DNA of 64,000 nucleotides, taken from assembly GCA_026874595.1 (NCBI GenBank), contig CM049318.1, positions 48,822,750 through 48,886,749 of the forward strand. The letters are read 5' to 3'. The DNA is from Sipunculus nudus. Lineage: Eukaryota; Annelida; Sipuncula; Golfingiida; Sipunculidae. A model generated the notes under the pieces. It did not search any database. It saw nothing but the letters and a program-made list of their open reading frames with translations, and was not told the DNA's origin. A program made the position numbers and the translations under genes. This document shows positions 53,023 through 63,550 of the stretch, piece after piece (positions within the stretch are counted from its first letter, which is position 1; each line of letters opens with the position of its first letter).

Positions 53023-56021
53023 TTCTCTTATGCAGTTACGTTTCTCTCAGATAATCGAAAACCGTGGTCTAGTGGTAGAGCACAAGACTTAAAGAAGAGA
53101 GGTCGTGAGTTCTTATCTCAGTCGGAAACCTATTGTGATGTCTATGCAGCCTGAATGGGGAGGCTGTGCCCCACAACCGTTTCACTCACAAACGTTTCCG
53201 TCTTATGAGGTTCCTCGGTGTTATGCCCAGCAATGGAAAAGATTACGCAGTCAGGACCCGGAGGTGTGGAAGTCACCTGGCCTAGGTGACACTATGCAGG
53301 ATTCAAACTAACATGATTATATAACCGTGTGTTAACACCCTGTCACTTTATCCAAAACATAAATGGAACGCTGCATATGCATAAGATTAAGAATTAGACA
53401 AAACAACATAAAAAAAGGGAGGCGCTTACCTCCAATGAAAAAATCTTTAAAAAATCTCTCTCCTTCAGATTGAATTATGCCGTCCGGCGCATTTTGAAGG
53501 ACACCATATTTACAACCGATAATTTTTTATATATGTAATGGATACTCTAAATAGCTGTTTCTAGTATATTATGTAAATTTATACATTCTTTATATTCTGA
53601 AACTCGATAAAGAACAAGACGTTTAAAATGAGGGTGTATTACCCATGGAGCCACATATAGAACAGCATATTTCATGCTTATTGTTAGCTTGCCGACTGGT
53701 GACGGCACATTTTGTGTTATGCCCTGTGTTTATTGACAAACAATATAGTGACACTGAATATTTTGGGAAATCATATTCCGTTCTAGAAGACCATATCAAC
53801 TTTTTTTCTATATTTTCGGTAGAGATAACCACCTCTTGTAGATAATACATCTAACACACTATACATCAATAAAAAGAGATTGGAACACTGGGTACCGACT
53901 TTTAGCGAAGTATTGACTGAATATTACAAAAACCAAAACTTTACTATTTATGCATAATTTTTGCGTCGGTAGCTAAATAAAGTAAAACATTTAGTTTTAA
54001 AAAAAGCATTTGTTAAGTAACATAAAATACACATAAAATGCTCGATGAAAAGTTACTTAAAGAGATCAACACAAATATATACATTTTTATATGGGATAAT
54101 AAACCTGAAAAAAATAAAACGTAAAGGCCCCTTTACACAGGGCTGCCACCTTTGTGCCAACTTTGAGCAACCAAAAAATGACCAGAACGCTCAATGGTCG
54201 CCTAAATCCAGTAAATCCTGATCCTGTGTAATTGCTCCATGACTGTTTCTGCGATACTTGTGCCTCCCTTGAGCCTCCCACAATGCTGCATCAGGGCATT
54301 TTCCTGCCTGCCTTCCCTCTGCTTCCCCTGCGCAACCAGCGCGATCACTCTGCCTTCATTCTACAACCACAACAATGCTTGTGCCTGCCCTCTGCCTCCT
54401 TTGAGCCACCTTTGAGCAACCCACAACCTCGGCGACCTTTGTGCGGTTGTTTTGAACATGTTCAAAAACTCACCGCGACCATGGCGTCCATGGCGATGTC
54501 TGAAACTCCTGTGAAGACCAAATCAACTTTTTTTCTATATTTTCGGTAGAGATAAGCACCTCTTGTAGATAATACATCTAACACACTATACATCATTAAA
54601 AAGAGATTGGAACACTGGGTACCGACTTTTAGCGAAGTATTAACTTTTGTGCGGTTGTTTTGAACATGTACTCCTTTGAGCCACCTTTGAGCAACCCACA
54701 ACCTCGGCGACCTTTGTGCGGTTGTTTTGAACATGTTCAAAAACTCACCGCGACCATGGCATCCATGGCGATGTCTGAAACTCCTGTGTACCACCTTTCA
54801 ACGACATAAGCAACCATTCTGCCTTCTTTGAGCCTCCTACGACGACCTGGTAAATGTTGTGGTCGCACACAGGAGGCAGAAAGTCTGTGTAAAGGCCCTG
54901 TTACGTCCCCTATTGTAATAATTATTACATTAGGGGTTACAAATAAGCTGTTTCTCACAACCCCTATTGTAATAACGTGTACTATTGTTATAATTATTAC
55001 AATAGGGGTTGTAGTTGCAACCCCTATTGTTATAATATTTTTATTACATTAGGGGTTGCGGTTGCAATGGTTTTTGCACACCAGATTTGGTAAAAAAATG
55101 TGAATACTGTGATACCACACACAAATCGATACCTACAGACATGTTAATTGTAATTTATAATGTTATAAAATATCACCATCGTTCATGAATATTATTATCC
55201 CTTGACCAAATTACGTTTGTGATTTTAACAAACACTTAATGTTACAGTGATGAACTGTTAAATACTGTTGAGAGGGCTATTTAATCGCCGCCTTTGCCCG
55301 GCAATTAAATTATTATTATTATAACATTATATGTTATATATGAATTATACTATAATTAATGTTATATATCATATAAGTAATATATCTAAATAAATATAAG
55401 CCGGATAATATGAACGGATAATTTTAAGACAATTATTGCTTTATTCTGGAAATTATTTTATATTTTCATGTCATTCCAATTAAGAACTATTTTGTTATTT
55501 GTGGACAATAGTATCATGATCAATTATTACAACAGGCAACGTTATTACAATACAGGTTGGACCGGGCAGCCCAAATTGTAATAACGTCCAGTAATGTAAT
55601 AACCACGGTATTTAACTATTGTTGTGTGTCATATATAGAGTAGTAACAAACAGGTGTTCATACATTTCACTGTTACACCCCTGTTATGAGTGATAACCAT
55701 ACAGATTGTTAGGTTATTGAGATTGACATAATTTTCCCTCTTGGAATTTGAAAGTTGTGCTTGAGTTCGGCAGGAGGTCGGCGTGTGAGTTCCCATGGAC
55801 CGAGTTCACCCTGTGGATACCCTGGTGTTGTTTCTGATAGATGGCGCTGCGACAGACTCGTCGCTAAATTTCTCCTATATGGTGTCAAATCACTCGAGAT
55901 TTACGTGAAAACATGGAAAAATAAACCTTTTCAGACACAGACACTATATATATTATATACAAATATATATATTATACACAATATTTGTATTGTGTCTGTG
56001 TCTAATTTTCCCATGTATGTA

Positions 56022-56091
<70 letters not shown>

Positions 56092-59067
56092 CTTTACACT
56101 GACTCTTCCACTTCAAGACCATCGACCAACGTGAAAGCAAGTATCTGCTGATTAAACAGTAAACACATTTTCTTTTTTACCATGGCTCTGTTCCTTTTAT
56201 TATTCCTATTACTTAAAACATACTTGAAATATTGTACGTTAAAGTCCTTGGCGCTGTTGTTATAAGAAAGTAAATGACTTAAGCTCCCCCAACCCCCATC
56301 GCAGATGGGCCCAAAAACCCGACTTTGACAAGTTTCGAGGACTCATTTCCTCAGAAGTAACGTGTAAGATTCCTTATGTATGGAACATGGAAGGCGTGTG
56401 GAGAGATTTTCTATAAACCAGCAGCATGCGACTTTTTCTATGTGTTGCTCCTGGGTACAATCCGGAAACTTTAAAAAAATCGCTTCACATGACGATCGTG
56501 AGGAATATTACCTCCTTTATTTCTCAATACGGGTACCGTTAAGAGTACCTTTTAATTACAGTTAATAGCATGAATGATTGAGTGGTTATTACATTAAGGA
56601 ACTTTATTACAATAGGGGTTACTCGGACCCCACCACTCTTGTAATATCGTTGCCTATTGTAATAAAAATGTATGCAAGAAAAATCTTATGGATATTTTTG
56701 TAGTAGATGGAGATACATTAAGAACAGTTATAATTTACAGACATTTTAGCATTTGTTAATCGAGGAATTGTTGCATTTTAACACTTATTAAAACACCTTT
56801 TATACCGTAAATGACACATGTAATTAAGTGGTTATTATATTGAGGAACTTTATTACAATAGGGGTTACTCTGACCCCACCACTATTGTTATAACTTTGCC
56901 TATTGTAATAAAATTTGTGCCAGGAAAATCTTATGGATATTTTTGTAGTACGTGGAGATACATTAAGAACAGTTATAATTTACAGACATTTCAGCATTTG
57001 AAAACCATACAATTGAGACATTTTAATAAATATTAAAACACCTTTTATACCGTAAATGACACATGTAATTAAGTGGTTATTACATTAAGGAACTTTATTA
57101 CAATAAGGGTTACTCGGATCGCCACTATTGTAATAACGTTGCCTATTGTAATAATGATTAAAGCCAGAAAAATATTATAGATATTTTTTAGTACATGGGT
57201 GATACTATATGAACAGTTATAATTTATAGACATATTGGTAGCAGCACACCTAACAACCGTTTCATTTAAGGAAATATTAAAATACCCTTTTTATATTGTA
57301 AATGACATCAGTTATTGAATAGTTATTACAATAACGAACTTTATAACGACAGGGGTTACTTTGGCCAAAACACTTTTGTTATAACGTTGAGGAACTTACA
57401 GTTATTTGATAAAGTTATGTTGATTATTAAGTGTAAACATATACTTTTCATCACGTGTCTAAACTGATGACATACAAAAAAAGTCTTAATAATTGTCATT
57501 CCTAGATTATGTAGAACAAAATAGTACAGTCATTAATGAATAATTATAATAATGTTGCCTGTTGTAAAGAATGAAGGGTCAGTCACTATTATGTGTACTA
57601 CATACATGCAATTTATACACAACCCCGTTCAAAATCAATATAATAAATAAATTATCATCAATTTAAAATACAATAGTCATTTATATTGTATAATTTAAAA
57701 ACAAATCATAGAAACGTACCATTACAATATCGCACTAACATACGGATATACTTTGCTGAAGACAAATTATTTATATTATCACGATCAAAGGTATCAATAT
57801 ATACGTTGTTCCACTGAATTCGCATTTTTTTACCAAAGCTGGTGTCCAAAAAACATTGCAACCGCAACCCCTAATGTAATAAAAATGTTATTACAATTAC
57901 GGTTGCAAATACAACCCCTAATGTAATAATTATAATAATAATGCACGTTATTACAATAGGGGTTACGAGAAACAGCTCATTTGTAACCCCTAATGTAATA
58001 TTAATTACAATAGGGGACGTTATTACAATAGGGCACGTAACAAGGCCCCTTAAGACACTAACTGCACCGCATGAGGAAGGCAGCTTGAATATGACGGATT
58101 TTTTTCGTTCAAGATAAAGCAATTAAACAAGCCTGGATAAAAATCATGAACAAACAGGCATCTGGCGCTCAATTAGGAGGAAATATTTAAAACTTGATAA
58201 AGTATCTTTCGAATGCAATCTGAATTTGAGAGATATAAATGAAATTTTAGATGGAAATCCCATTTTCTGGACAGATGTAAATAAATATTGATGTCGATAC
58301 AATTTTCATAATCCAGTTACGCTCCAAGAAATAAATTCACAGATTTTATGGTTAACTCGCACATTAAGGCAGGTGATATGAATTTAAATATATGTATAAA
58401 AATGGAACATTTCGCATAACAGAGTTATACTCAATATGAAAGAATGAAAATGCCTGTTTTGGTTCTTTTAAGAATTAAAAAAATAAGTATAATCTAAATA
58501 TAAACTAATTTCAGTACAACACTTTGGTATCAGCAATACCCGTTGGTTTGAAACATATAATAAAAAAATCATAATAATACATCTCATATGCCAACTAGCA
58601 AGCTTACTGACCTGTTACTCAAATCAAAACCGACACAGCATGCATATAAAGAGCTTGTCCGAAAAGAATCTAAACTTCCTACAGCAACGGTTGAGAAAAG
58701 AAGGTTAAAATTATATGTCCAGATACCATGCATTCAAGACGCTTTTAAACGAATCTACTCTTGTACCCGGATTGCAAGACTGCAAATGTTTCAGTATATG
58801 TTTATCCATAGGCGATAAGCTGCAAACAGCTTTCTTTACAAAATTGGCTTGAAAGAAACGCTTGCTTGTTTTTTTTCTGTTAGTGCACAGAAGAAACAAT
58901 AATACATCTGCTCTGGGAATGCTGCTGTGTAAAACCCATATGGAAACAAATAGAAAAATGGATTAATGATCTTAAAGTTGTAGATACAAAAGTATTAGTA
59001 AATTTACCTTAAATTATCTTAGTATCAGAACGTAAAGTAATAACATATATACTATCATTTACAAATG

Positions 59068-59100
<33 letters not shown>

Positions 59101-62100
59101 AAGCAAATGTTTGGAAAATATCCCGACTTTTACCGGTTGAGTACAATACATAAAATCATCCCTCCTGCCATATGAAATAAGAGAAGATTGAGTTTACACC
59201 AATATCTGAACAAGATACCCAGTGAACAATGCAACATTGATTGAATATTGAATCAATATTGATCATCAATATTGAAATAATATTGGAAAAGCTTTGTATT
59301 TGAAAATTGTTTCAACCTTGGACCATCAACATTGAGAGATTATTGTCAAATCAATATTGATTAAAATTGTCAAATTGTTGAAAAAGTAAGATTGAATTGC
59401 TAGTGGAAAATCAACATTTTTTCAATGTTGAAACCTAGTTGATCATCAACTTTGAACCATCAATGTCAAATCAACATTGCTTAAATGTTGAAAACGAGTT
59501 GAAAACATCTCAACCTCATTTTAATTTGTTTTCGGTGTTGAAACAACATTGAATGCAAGCTGGGTAATAGATGTTCACCGCGTGTGAATACCGAACCACA
59601 AAAGCATTTGATAAAAGAATTTTATCTCCATAATGTAAACTACTCACACACAGAGATTGGAATTTTATTAATGTACAAATGATTTTGTTATGAACCCTGT
59701 TTTGTGTGTTTTTATGTATGTTTATTTACACGAGCTACTGTAAGATCTATCCATAAAGAGTAATTGTAAATCTTATTTACAAAGAAGAAATGTAATATAC
59801 ATTAGCCATGGATTCGGTAATAACCATTTTCATCTTTATGTTATTTATTGTACTCTTGTGTTTTGTGAATCAAAAAGTACACATAATTTCAACTTTCATT
59901 TTTAAGGCGCCTTTGATATACTATGTATATATAATGAATGGACTAACACTCTGGTTATAAAAGACTCGGACTTGAACTCCAACCTCAAGTACTCGGATAT
60001 GGAAAGTACGGATATGACTACAATACTAAAAGCATCATACCCATTTCACAGTTTCTTCCTTTAAAGTTTGGTGGACATTTGCATGACAGGACCCAGTTTG
60101 ACCAGTATTTTGTTGACACACAAGTTCCACCATTTTGACACGGGTTACTGTTACAGGGATCAGGATCCTCTACAACAAGCAACGTACATTCACTTACCTA
60201 TATGTGTGTACAATCCTTTTCGTGTTTTTTTTAAAAAAAACGACAATACATCATCCATTTTTGATACTCTTATAACGGTTCTGTTTTATTTATTATCATA
60301 ATTCAATTGTCTTGCTTTCCTGTATCCCGAAGCCCAAGGGTTGGGGTGTTAACCTGCAAGGGTAACAAACCCGACTTCTTAATGTTATTTACAAAAAAAA
60401 TAGTACTAGAATGTATCACCTGTGTATTCTTGGTAAGGCGGAAGGGATTGGGTAAAGGAATAATTACTAACCCACGGTACGCCTTTTTTTGTTGTTATAT
60501 TAGTTCCTGAACACACTATCGGGTAAAGTTAATGTCATTAAAAAACCAAAGTCGTTTCGCTGACAATGAATGGCAAACACGAAAATAGACTTCTATAATC
60601 AAGAAGTGGAGCACAGGAGATCGTGAGTTCCAGTCACAGCCGAGGAGGTGAGATTTTTACGGTCGACCCCTACCAAGGGTAAGCGCTCTGCAGGTTTAAT
60701 TGGAAGGCCGTGTCACACAGTCGTGTTTTTCTCTCGCACAGGAGTGTGCATTTAGGGGGTTCCTCAGCGATATGACCCAGCAATAGGGACGATAACACAC
60801 CAAAGGCCCGCAGGTGCAGTAGTCATCGGGCCTGGATTCTCTTGATCGTACTCATGTAACAGGGATGGTTTGAGATCAGAGGCCGCGATATGCATATCAT
60901 AAGCTCCGCGGTTTATATCTTTGATTATAAGGCTTTAGAACAGAAAGGATTTTGAAGGCAAAGAAAAGTTCAAGGTGTGTCCACAGTCAATTTTAGTTTA
61001 AATACAAATACAAAAGTTATATATGAACGGTAATATACGGGTAAAAATGTTAGAATTATGAGAGTTAACATTGTCCTCAGTTGGCTGTTATGCTATTAGT
61101 GAATGAAAAATGATAAAAGAAATACTGGATCATAAGGTAACTCTCACCCTTTTCACATTTCTGACCGCTATAAAATTTGGGACACCTGCAGATCAGTTGC
61201 CATCCTCTATAATTGTACGAACTACATGTACCACCATTCTGGCAGGGGTTGCTATTACAAGGATCACCTGAAAGTATAATAGATTTCACTATTACGTTTG
61301 TGTGACTGCATTTCCCATTGCTTAAACAACACACACACACACACACATACATATAAATTCTTCACACCGAACACTCAATTAAATTTATTCGATGTATTAA
61401 TATCAACAAAAATCTAAAATTTTTCCAAAATCAATGTATTTCCTCTTGCCTCTTTAACTCGTTTCTTGGAACATAAAGTCACTTTCGACTTCGGTCATAA
61501 TGTGAAGGTCGCCTTTAACATTTAGGTACCTTAGGTAAGTTAGACCTCGCAGGTTTTCAAATTGACCTCCGAAAAAACACCAATCATCGTAAATTAGCTT
61601 CTATTCTACGATAATGACAAAATTCATATCTAGTTAGTGCTGTTTACCTGTAGATATTTAATTAATACACTTTACCCCCCAATTTAGCTGTGACTTTATG
61701 TTCTATGTATGTCGACAGAGGATTGTTAATCTGTTAATACCCTTCCTGTGCTAAGCTCATAGGTCACGCGTTTTAATAACAAAAACAAAAACAAGTTAAA
61801 ATTTATGAAAAATGCACATATTTCAGACAGAATAGAAGGTCTGTCTTTGGATGAATTTATTCGAATGACCCTAAGGTACAACCACGTCAAAGATAGCCTT
61901 TAGATCATGACTTACAATTAACGGCCTAAACAATAATAATTAATAATTAATAAAAACACCAGCAGCATTATGGGTCAGTTCCTTGTTATACTCACTCTCC
62001 GTACAGTTTAGTCCTCCATATTCTCTCTGACATCGGCACCTGTAGTTACCATTATATGTGGGGTAGCACGAGCCTCCATTTTTGCAAGGTTTTTCCGTAG

Positions 62101-63267
62101 AGCACACGCTTGCTAAAACCATAAAACGACCATTCCATACATGTATTTACAATAAACAACTGAATGAGAAGCATCACCTTAATTATGTAATATTTGCTTG
62201 TTAATTTGCTTTTTATTTTGTTTGTTATTTTGCTTGTCATGTCTTCTGCGTAGAGATGTTTACATGAATGTAACCTCATGACTCAACAAATAGTGATACT
62301 GTCGAGTTCGATGAATTGTTAAGCACGGATTATGGCACACAAAAAATAATTGTTCCATGGTCTCTGTAACTCTGAAGCTTGATTAAGATGGCATCATCTC
62401 TTTCTTTTTCTTGTTGATAATTTTAATGGACATAATCAGGAACAATATTTTGATTATTTTTCACACTATCAGATCAGTTTTGCTTTATATTAAAGTTCCC
62501 AGGAAAACCATCCCGGCACACAGTCTCTTTGCCTTCCATATGGCTGTTTAACACTTTTTTATGGTCTGATCCCCTACAACGACTATTTCAGAGTAGCCCA
62601 TACAAACACATGGACCTTCGTGTACTCTTATATATCTATGCTGGATGGATATTACGGTCATTCTCCTAACTGGCAGGTGTTCTTTGCCGGGCCATGCACT
62701 CAGTCCCACCCGCTGTGTGTATAATGACGCCTGTGGTTTTAATATTCGTGTACAGGACTAAGCCTACGATTTCAGGGCAATATTTTGACAGGTGCTAATT
62801 TATTCCGAAGATAAGACGCTATTTTTCGTGTTTATTCAACATACTGTATCGGTGATTAGGTCCCTTTAAAGGTCGATAAAGCACGAGAGAAAAGTTTGAA
62901 CCCGGGCATGAAGAGAACAAAAGTGCTTAGATTCATACAAGGGTGCAAATGAACAAGACGAAGTTCAATCGATTCACAAATGTGTTGATTTCTTTAAAGG
63001 GCTCAGGCAAGAACACATGTTCCCGACATTACCGAGATCTTGGTATTCATTATTAACACATATACACTTTTTATCAGTTAAAAAAGGTTGCAAATCCCTC
63101 GAACAATTGCTGAAACATCTTGCTGTCTTTATGACGTATATCAAAGGTCATACCTTTTTCACAATGTTGTCCCCAATAACCGTTTACACAGTGACATCTA
63201 GCAGTCGCAGAGCCGAGGCTGAAGCAACGACCACCATTCATGCACTCAAAGTTTTTGCATGGGCTTT
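43844..63267 (-). CDS. Gene 2: ten-EGF protein with three C-terminal cysteine modules (17 exons in window, 5' partial)
   Basis: Coding exons on the minus strand, 5' to 3': 63267-63154, 62112-61996, 61267-61148, 60169-60041, 52946-52833, 52509-52393, 51217-51092, 50743-50627, 50491-50366, 48905-48792, 48256-48184, 47711-47545, 47325-47217, 46230-46100, 45505-45436, 44365-44208, 43935-43844. They give 1994 nt, about 663 residues, with all phases consistent. The first ten exons each encode one EGF-like domain (phase 1-1). Six exons in three pairs encode cysteine modules of 80, 80 and 76 codons; the last exon encodes a KWGCPT tail and TGA. The EGF types run A-B-C-C-A-B-C-B-C-A. It is a tail-to-tail paralogue of gene 1 with a longer EGF part. 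The first exon in the window lacks a start, so the signal peptide lies beyond 64000 or in an unrecognised upstream exon. Role unknown; probably secreted. Confidence 0.87.
44208..44365 (-). CDS. Gene 2 second half of cysteine module 3
   Basis: 158-nt exon, phase 2 to 1: [40 protein letters not shown] and EGCAKASK. Three cysteines at the same relative places as gene 1 exon 12. Acceptor TTTGCAG, donor GTAAGT. Confidence 0.9.
45436..45505 (-). CDS. Gene 2 first half of cysteine module 3
   Basis: 70-nt exon, phase 1 to 2: [20 protein letters not shown] then LCK. C-x8-C spacing as in gene 1 exon 11, and an NLT sequon. The in-frame donor is GTAGGT; a second GT four bases later would add an immediate stop. 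Acceptor TTTTTTCAG. Confidence 0.83.
45569..45646. repeat. (ATT)n trinucleotide repeat
   Basis: Imperfect TTA repeats in the gene 2 intron just upstream of exon 45436-45505. The ORF of Asn/Ile repeats on the minus strand comes from it. Confidence 0.9.
45992..46045. repeat. (TA)n microsatellite
   Basis: TA repeat 55 nt past the donor of gene 2 exon 46100-46230. Confidence 0.92.
46100..46230 (-). CDS. Gene 2 second half of cysteine module 2
   Basis: 131-nt exon, phase 2 to 1: [20 protein letters not shown] then [11 protein letters not shown] and MLSSCY. The CGAYxYL motif is shared with gene 1 exon 10. Acceptor ATCCTAG, donor GTATGA. Confidence 0.87.
46441..47060. repeat. Two copies of a dispersed repeat starting TTACCTCC
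   Basis: TTACCTCCGCCAAGCCTAGC (46440) and TTACCTCCACTAAGCGGCAG (46906) open two copies that both continue with GGCAGGGGTTATGTTTTT, TGTCTGTTAGC and TTTGATGAA..TTCAGGA..GCTCGGCAA. A related CTCAATACG(G/T)GTACCG end occurs at 46805 and 56524. Family unknown, no coding potential. Confidence 0.7.
47217..47325 (-). CDS. Gene 2 first half of cysteine module 2
   Basis: 109-nt exon, phase 1 to 2: [20 protein letters not shown] and FCNETF. Exactly the length of gene 1 exon 9, with the same CNET sequon. No minus-strand ORF of note marks it. Acceptor TTTAAG, donor GTAAGT. Confidence 0.85.
47545..47711 (-). CDS. Gene 2 second half of cysteine module 1
   Basis: 167-nt exon, phase 2 to 1: [20 protein letters not shown], an ICSCSES motif with the same C-x-C as gene 1 exon 8, and [10 protein letters not shown]. 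Acceptor AAACAG, donor GTAAGT. Confidence 0.88.
48184..48256 (-). CDS. Gene 2 first half of cysteine module 1
   Basis: 73-nt exon, phase 1 to 2: [20 protein letters not shown] then FDTC. It matches gene 1 exon 7 (ERCLLRDKC.. DFETC). Acceptor TTTTGTAG; donor GTCTGT, a weak site. Confidence 0.82.
48792..48905 (-). CDS. Gene 2 EGF exon A3 (last EGF)
   Basis: 114-nt phase 1-1 exon: [19 protein letters not shown] and [14 protein letters not shown]. Equivalent in place, length and type to exon 6 of gene 1. Acceptor CTCTGCAG, donor GTAAGC. Confidence 0.92.
49290..49600. repeat. Duplicated intron segment without its EGF exon
   Basis: CATTCCTTTCCACCTTTGTA (49380) to TGTTCTGCTTTAAGC (about 49585) parallels CATTCCTTTCCATCTTTTTA (50161) to TGTTCTACTCTTAAG (about 50358), including GCAACTGTACAATT. 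In the second copy this sequence is the intron just downstream of EGF exon C4; here no EGF exon follows. Confidence 0.65.
49610..50130. other. Intronic segment, nothing recognised
   Basis: GC-richer sequence with paired motifs such as GGTCCAAAA and TTGGTCCAATC and a poly-T stretch. Possibly a diverged mobile element, but no family or ends were recognised. Confidence 0.35.
50366..50491 (-). CDS. Gene 2 EGF exon C4
   Basis: 126-nt phase 1-1 exon: [15 protein letters not shown], a [12 protein letters not shown] loop and [12 protein letters not shown]. Acceptor ACTATAG, donor GTAAAA. Only 135 nt from B3, the shortest intron of the gene. Confidence 0.92.
50627..50743 (-). CDS. Gene 2 EGF exon B3
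   Basis: 117-nt phase 1-1 exon: [18 protein letters not shown] and [14 protein letters not shown]. About 93% identical to B2 by eye, including the intron flanks around the donor. Acceptor TTCAATAG, donor GTAAGT. Confidence 0.92.
51092..51217 (-). CDS. Gene 2 EGF exon C3
   Basis: 126-nt phase 1-1 exon: [15 protein letters not shown], a [12 protein letters not shown] loop and [12 protein letters not shown]. Same length as C4 and sharing the YKSWDSSW loop. Acceptor TCTCCAG, donor GTGAGT. Confidence 0.92.
51300..52380. other. Gene 2 intron, nothing certain
   Basis: No EGF exon is seen here. A plus-strand stretch near 51600-51820 reads with fair codon-like composition, but no domain could be named. 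Confidence 0.35.
52393..52509 (-). CDS. Gene 2 EGF exon B2
   Basis: 117-nt phase 1-1 exon: [18 protein letters not shown] and [14 protein letters not shown]. It differs from B3 (50627-50743) at only about 8 of 117 positions, so one is a recent copy of the other. Acceptor TTCAATAG, donor GTAAGT. Confidence 0.92.
52833..52946 (-). CDS. Gene 2 EGF exon A2
   Basis: 114-nt phase 1-1 exon: [19 protein letters not shown] and [14 protein letters not shown]. The end fits the EOGT-type pattern. The acceptor TTTACAG stands directly against a 70-bp (AT)n tract. Donor GTAACA. Confidence 0.88.
52951..53020. repeat. (AT)n microsatellite beside a splice acceptor
   Basis: 70 bp of AT repeats lying directly upstream of the acceptor of gene 2 exon A2. 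Confidence 0.93.
53058..53310 (+). mobile_element. tRNA-derived SINE copy
   Basis: Starts CCGTGGTCTAGTGGTAGAGC, a good A box, with GGTCGTGAGTTCTTATCTCA as a B-box-like segment about 40 nt on. Further text (GAGGTTCCTCGGTGTTATGC, CCAGCAATGG) matches the copy at 60600. It lies in the big intron of gene 2, opposite to its direction. Confidence 0.75.
53788..54645. repeat. Pair of about 130-bp direct repeats
   Basis: 53788-53925 and 54515-54645 are nearly identical: AGACCA..ATCAACTTTTTTTC at the start and CACTGGGTACCGACTTTTAG near the end. Confidence 0.85.
54126..54898. mobile_element. Inverted-repeat element, GGCCCCTTTACACAG ends
   Basis: GGCCCCTTTACACAGGGC at 54126 pairs with CTGTGTAAAGGCC near 54897. 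Internally GAGCAACCCACAACCTCGGC and the following 100 bp occur twice (about 54412-54540 and 54687-54790). No transposase. The element directly abuts the next one. Confidence 0.6.
54894..58047. mobile_element. 3.15-kb palindromic element built of TTACAATAGGGGTT units
   Basis: The left arm (54894 to about 55105) and right arm (about 57825 to 58047) are inverted copies: GGCCCTGTTACGTCCCCTAT at the left, GGCCTTGTTACGTGCCCTAT as the complement of the right, both running inwards through repeated AACCCCTAATGTAATAA blocks to ACC(A)AA..TGGTGT. The interior has four copies, about 250 bp apart, of a block with AACTTTATTACAATAGGGGT. No transposase ORF. Probably a non-autonomous foldback or MITE-type element in the 7-kb intron of gene 2. 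Confidence 0.75.
56027..56088. repeat. (TA)n microsatellite
   Basis: TA repeats inside the 3.15-kb palindromic element. The Ile/Tyr-repeat ORFs on both strands come from it. Confidence 0.92.
58080..59060 (+). pseudogene. Non-LTR retrotransposon (LINE) ORF2 C-terminal relic
   Basis: In several frames the text matches the end of LINE ORF2 proteins: [26 protein letters not shown], then a longer open part (58588-58818) with [20 protein letters not shown] and [16 protein letters not shown], then a cysteine-poor trace of the zinc-binding end. Stops and frame changes break it, and the reverse transcriptase core is missing, so it is dead and 5' truncated. The pattern suggests the L1/Tx1 or CR1-like groups. 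It lies in the gene 2 intron on the opposite strand to the gene, just after the palindromic element. Confidence 0.65.
59066..59101. repeat. (TA)n(TG)n microsatellite
   Basis: TATATATG followed by about 13 TG dinucleotides, at the 3' side of the LINE relic. Confidence 0.92.
59216..59566. mobile_element. MITE rich in CAATATTGA / TCAACATTG units
   Basis: TACCCAG at 59216 and CTGGGTA ending at 59566 are complementary. The interior is made of TTGAATCAATATTGATCATC-like short palindromes and variants. 351 bp, no coding potential. Confidence 0.6.
60041..60169 (-). CDS. Gene 2 EGF exon C2
   Basis: 129-nt phase 1-1 exon, not obvious from ORFs: [17 protein letters not shown], a WSNWVLSC loop and [12 protein letters not shown]. 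It keeps the CNSNPC and CQNGGTC patterns. Acceptor TTGTAG, donor GTATGA. The following intron is 7.1 kb and full of transposons. Confidence 0.88.
60600..60862 (+). mobile_element. tRNA-derived SINE copy
   Basis: GATCGTGAGTTCCAGTCACA (B-box-like), GCCGAGGAGGTGAGATTTTT, CTGCAGGTTTAATTGGAAGG and GCAGGTGCAGTAGTCATC match the copy at 1005-1262. It lies in a gene 2 intron between exons C1 and C2. Confidence 0.75.
61148..61267 (-). CDS. Gene 2 EGF exon C1
   Basis: 120-nt phase 1-1 exon: [15 protein letters not shown] and [20 protein letters not shown] fits the O-glucose pattern C-x-S-x-P-C, and CQNGGTC the O-fucose pattern. Acceptor CTTTCAG, donor GTGAGA. Confidence 0.9.
61329..61347. repeat. (CA)n microsatellite
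   Basis: Nine CA units in the gene 2 intron upstream of exon C1. Confidence 0.9.
61996..62112 (-). CDS. Gene 2 EGF exon B1
   Basis: 117-nt phase 1-1 exon: [18 protein letters not shown] and [14 protein letters not shown]. Type B, with an N-C-T sequon at the last cysteine. Acceptor GTTTTAG, donor GTGAGT. Confidence 0.9.
62280..63000. other. Gene 2 intron, no feature seen
   Basis: Mixed-composition sequence between EGF exons A1 and B1 with no exon, array or repeat family recognised. Confidence 0.4.
63154..63267 (-). CDS. Gene 2 EGF exon A1
   Basis: 114-nt phase 1-1 exon: [19 protein letters not shown] and [14 protein letters not shown]. Type A, with NGGRC core. Acceptor CTTTACAG, donor GTATGA. 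It is the first exon of gene 2 visible in the window. Confidence 0.9.
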
Positions 63268-63454
63268 CTGTAAAGCAATATCTAAAATGCAATATTCCAC
63301 ATGTAAAAGAACATATAAATATCGTTCTATCCCTTATATCCACCTGTTTCTTTTCTATGAATATTTTAATTTATGACATTTCAAGGAAACGAAATGGCCT
63401 AGTAGTGTAGAAAATTAAGGAATTCTATAAGGAAAAGAATTAATTAAAAATATG

Positions 63455-63550
63455 ATAAATCAGTCTACAATTTACAACATATCAGACCCACGTATGGCAG
63501 TCAAGTTCGTTGGTCACATGCGAAAAAAAGTCTCATTTGACAGCTGCTGA
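63455..63550. repeat. Dispersed repeat, reverse copy of 12985-13060
   Basis: CAGTCTACAATTTACAACAT, then GACCCACGTATGGCAGTCAA, then GTTGGTCACATGCG, is the reverse complement of sequence at 12995-13060, with few differences. It lies upstream of the first gene 2 exon seen. Confidence 0.7.

Noticed and set aside
54462-54958. Two overlapping minus-strand frames ending [12 protein letters not shown]
   Set aside because: Both come from an internal duplication of an inverted-repeat element.
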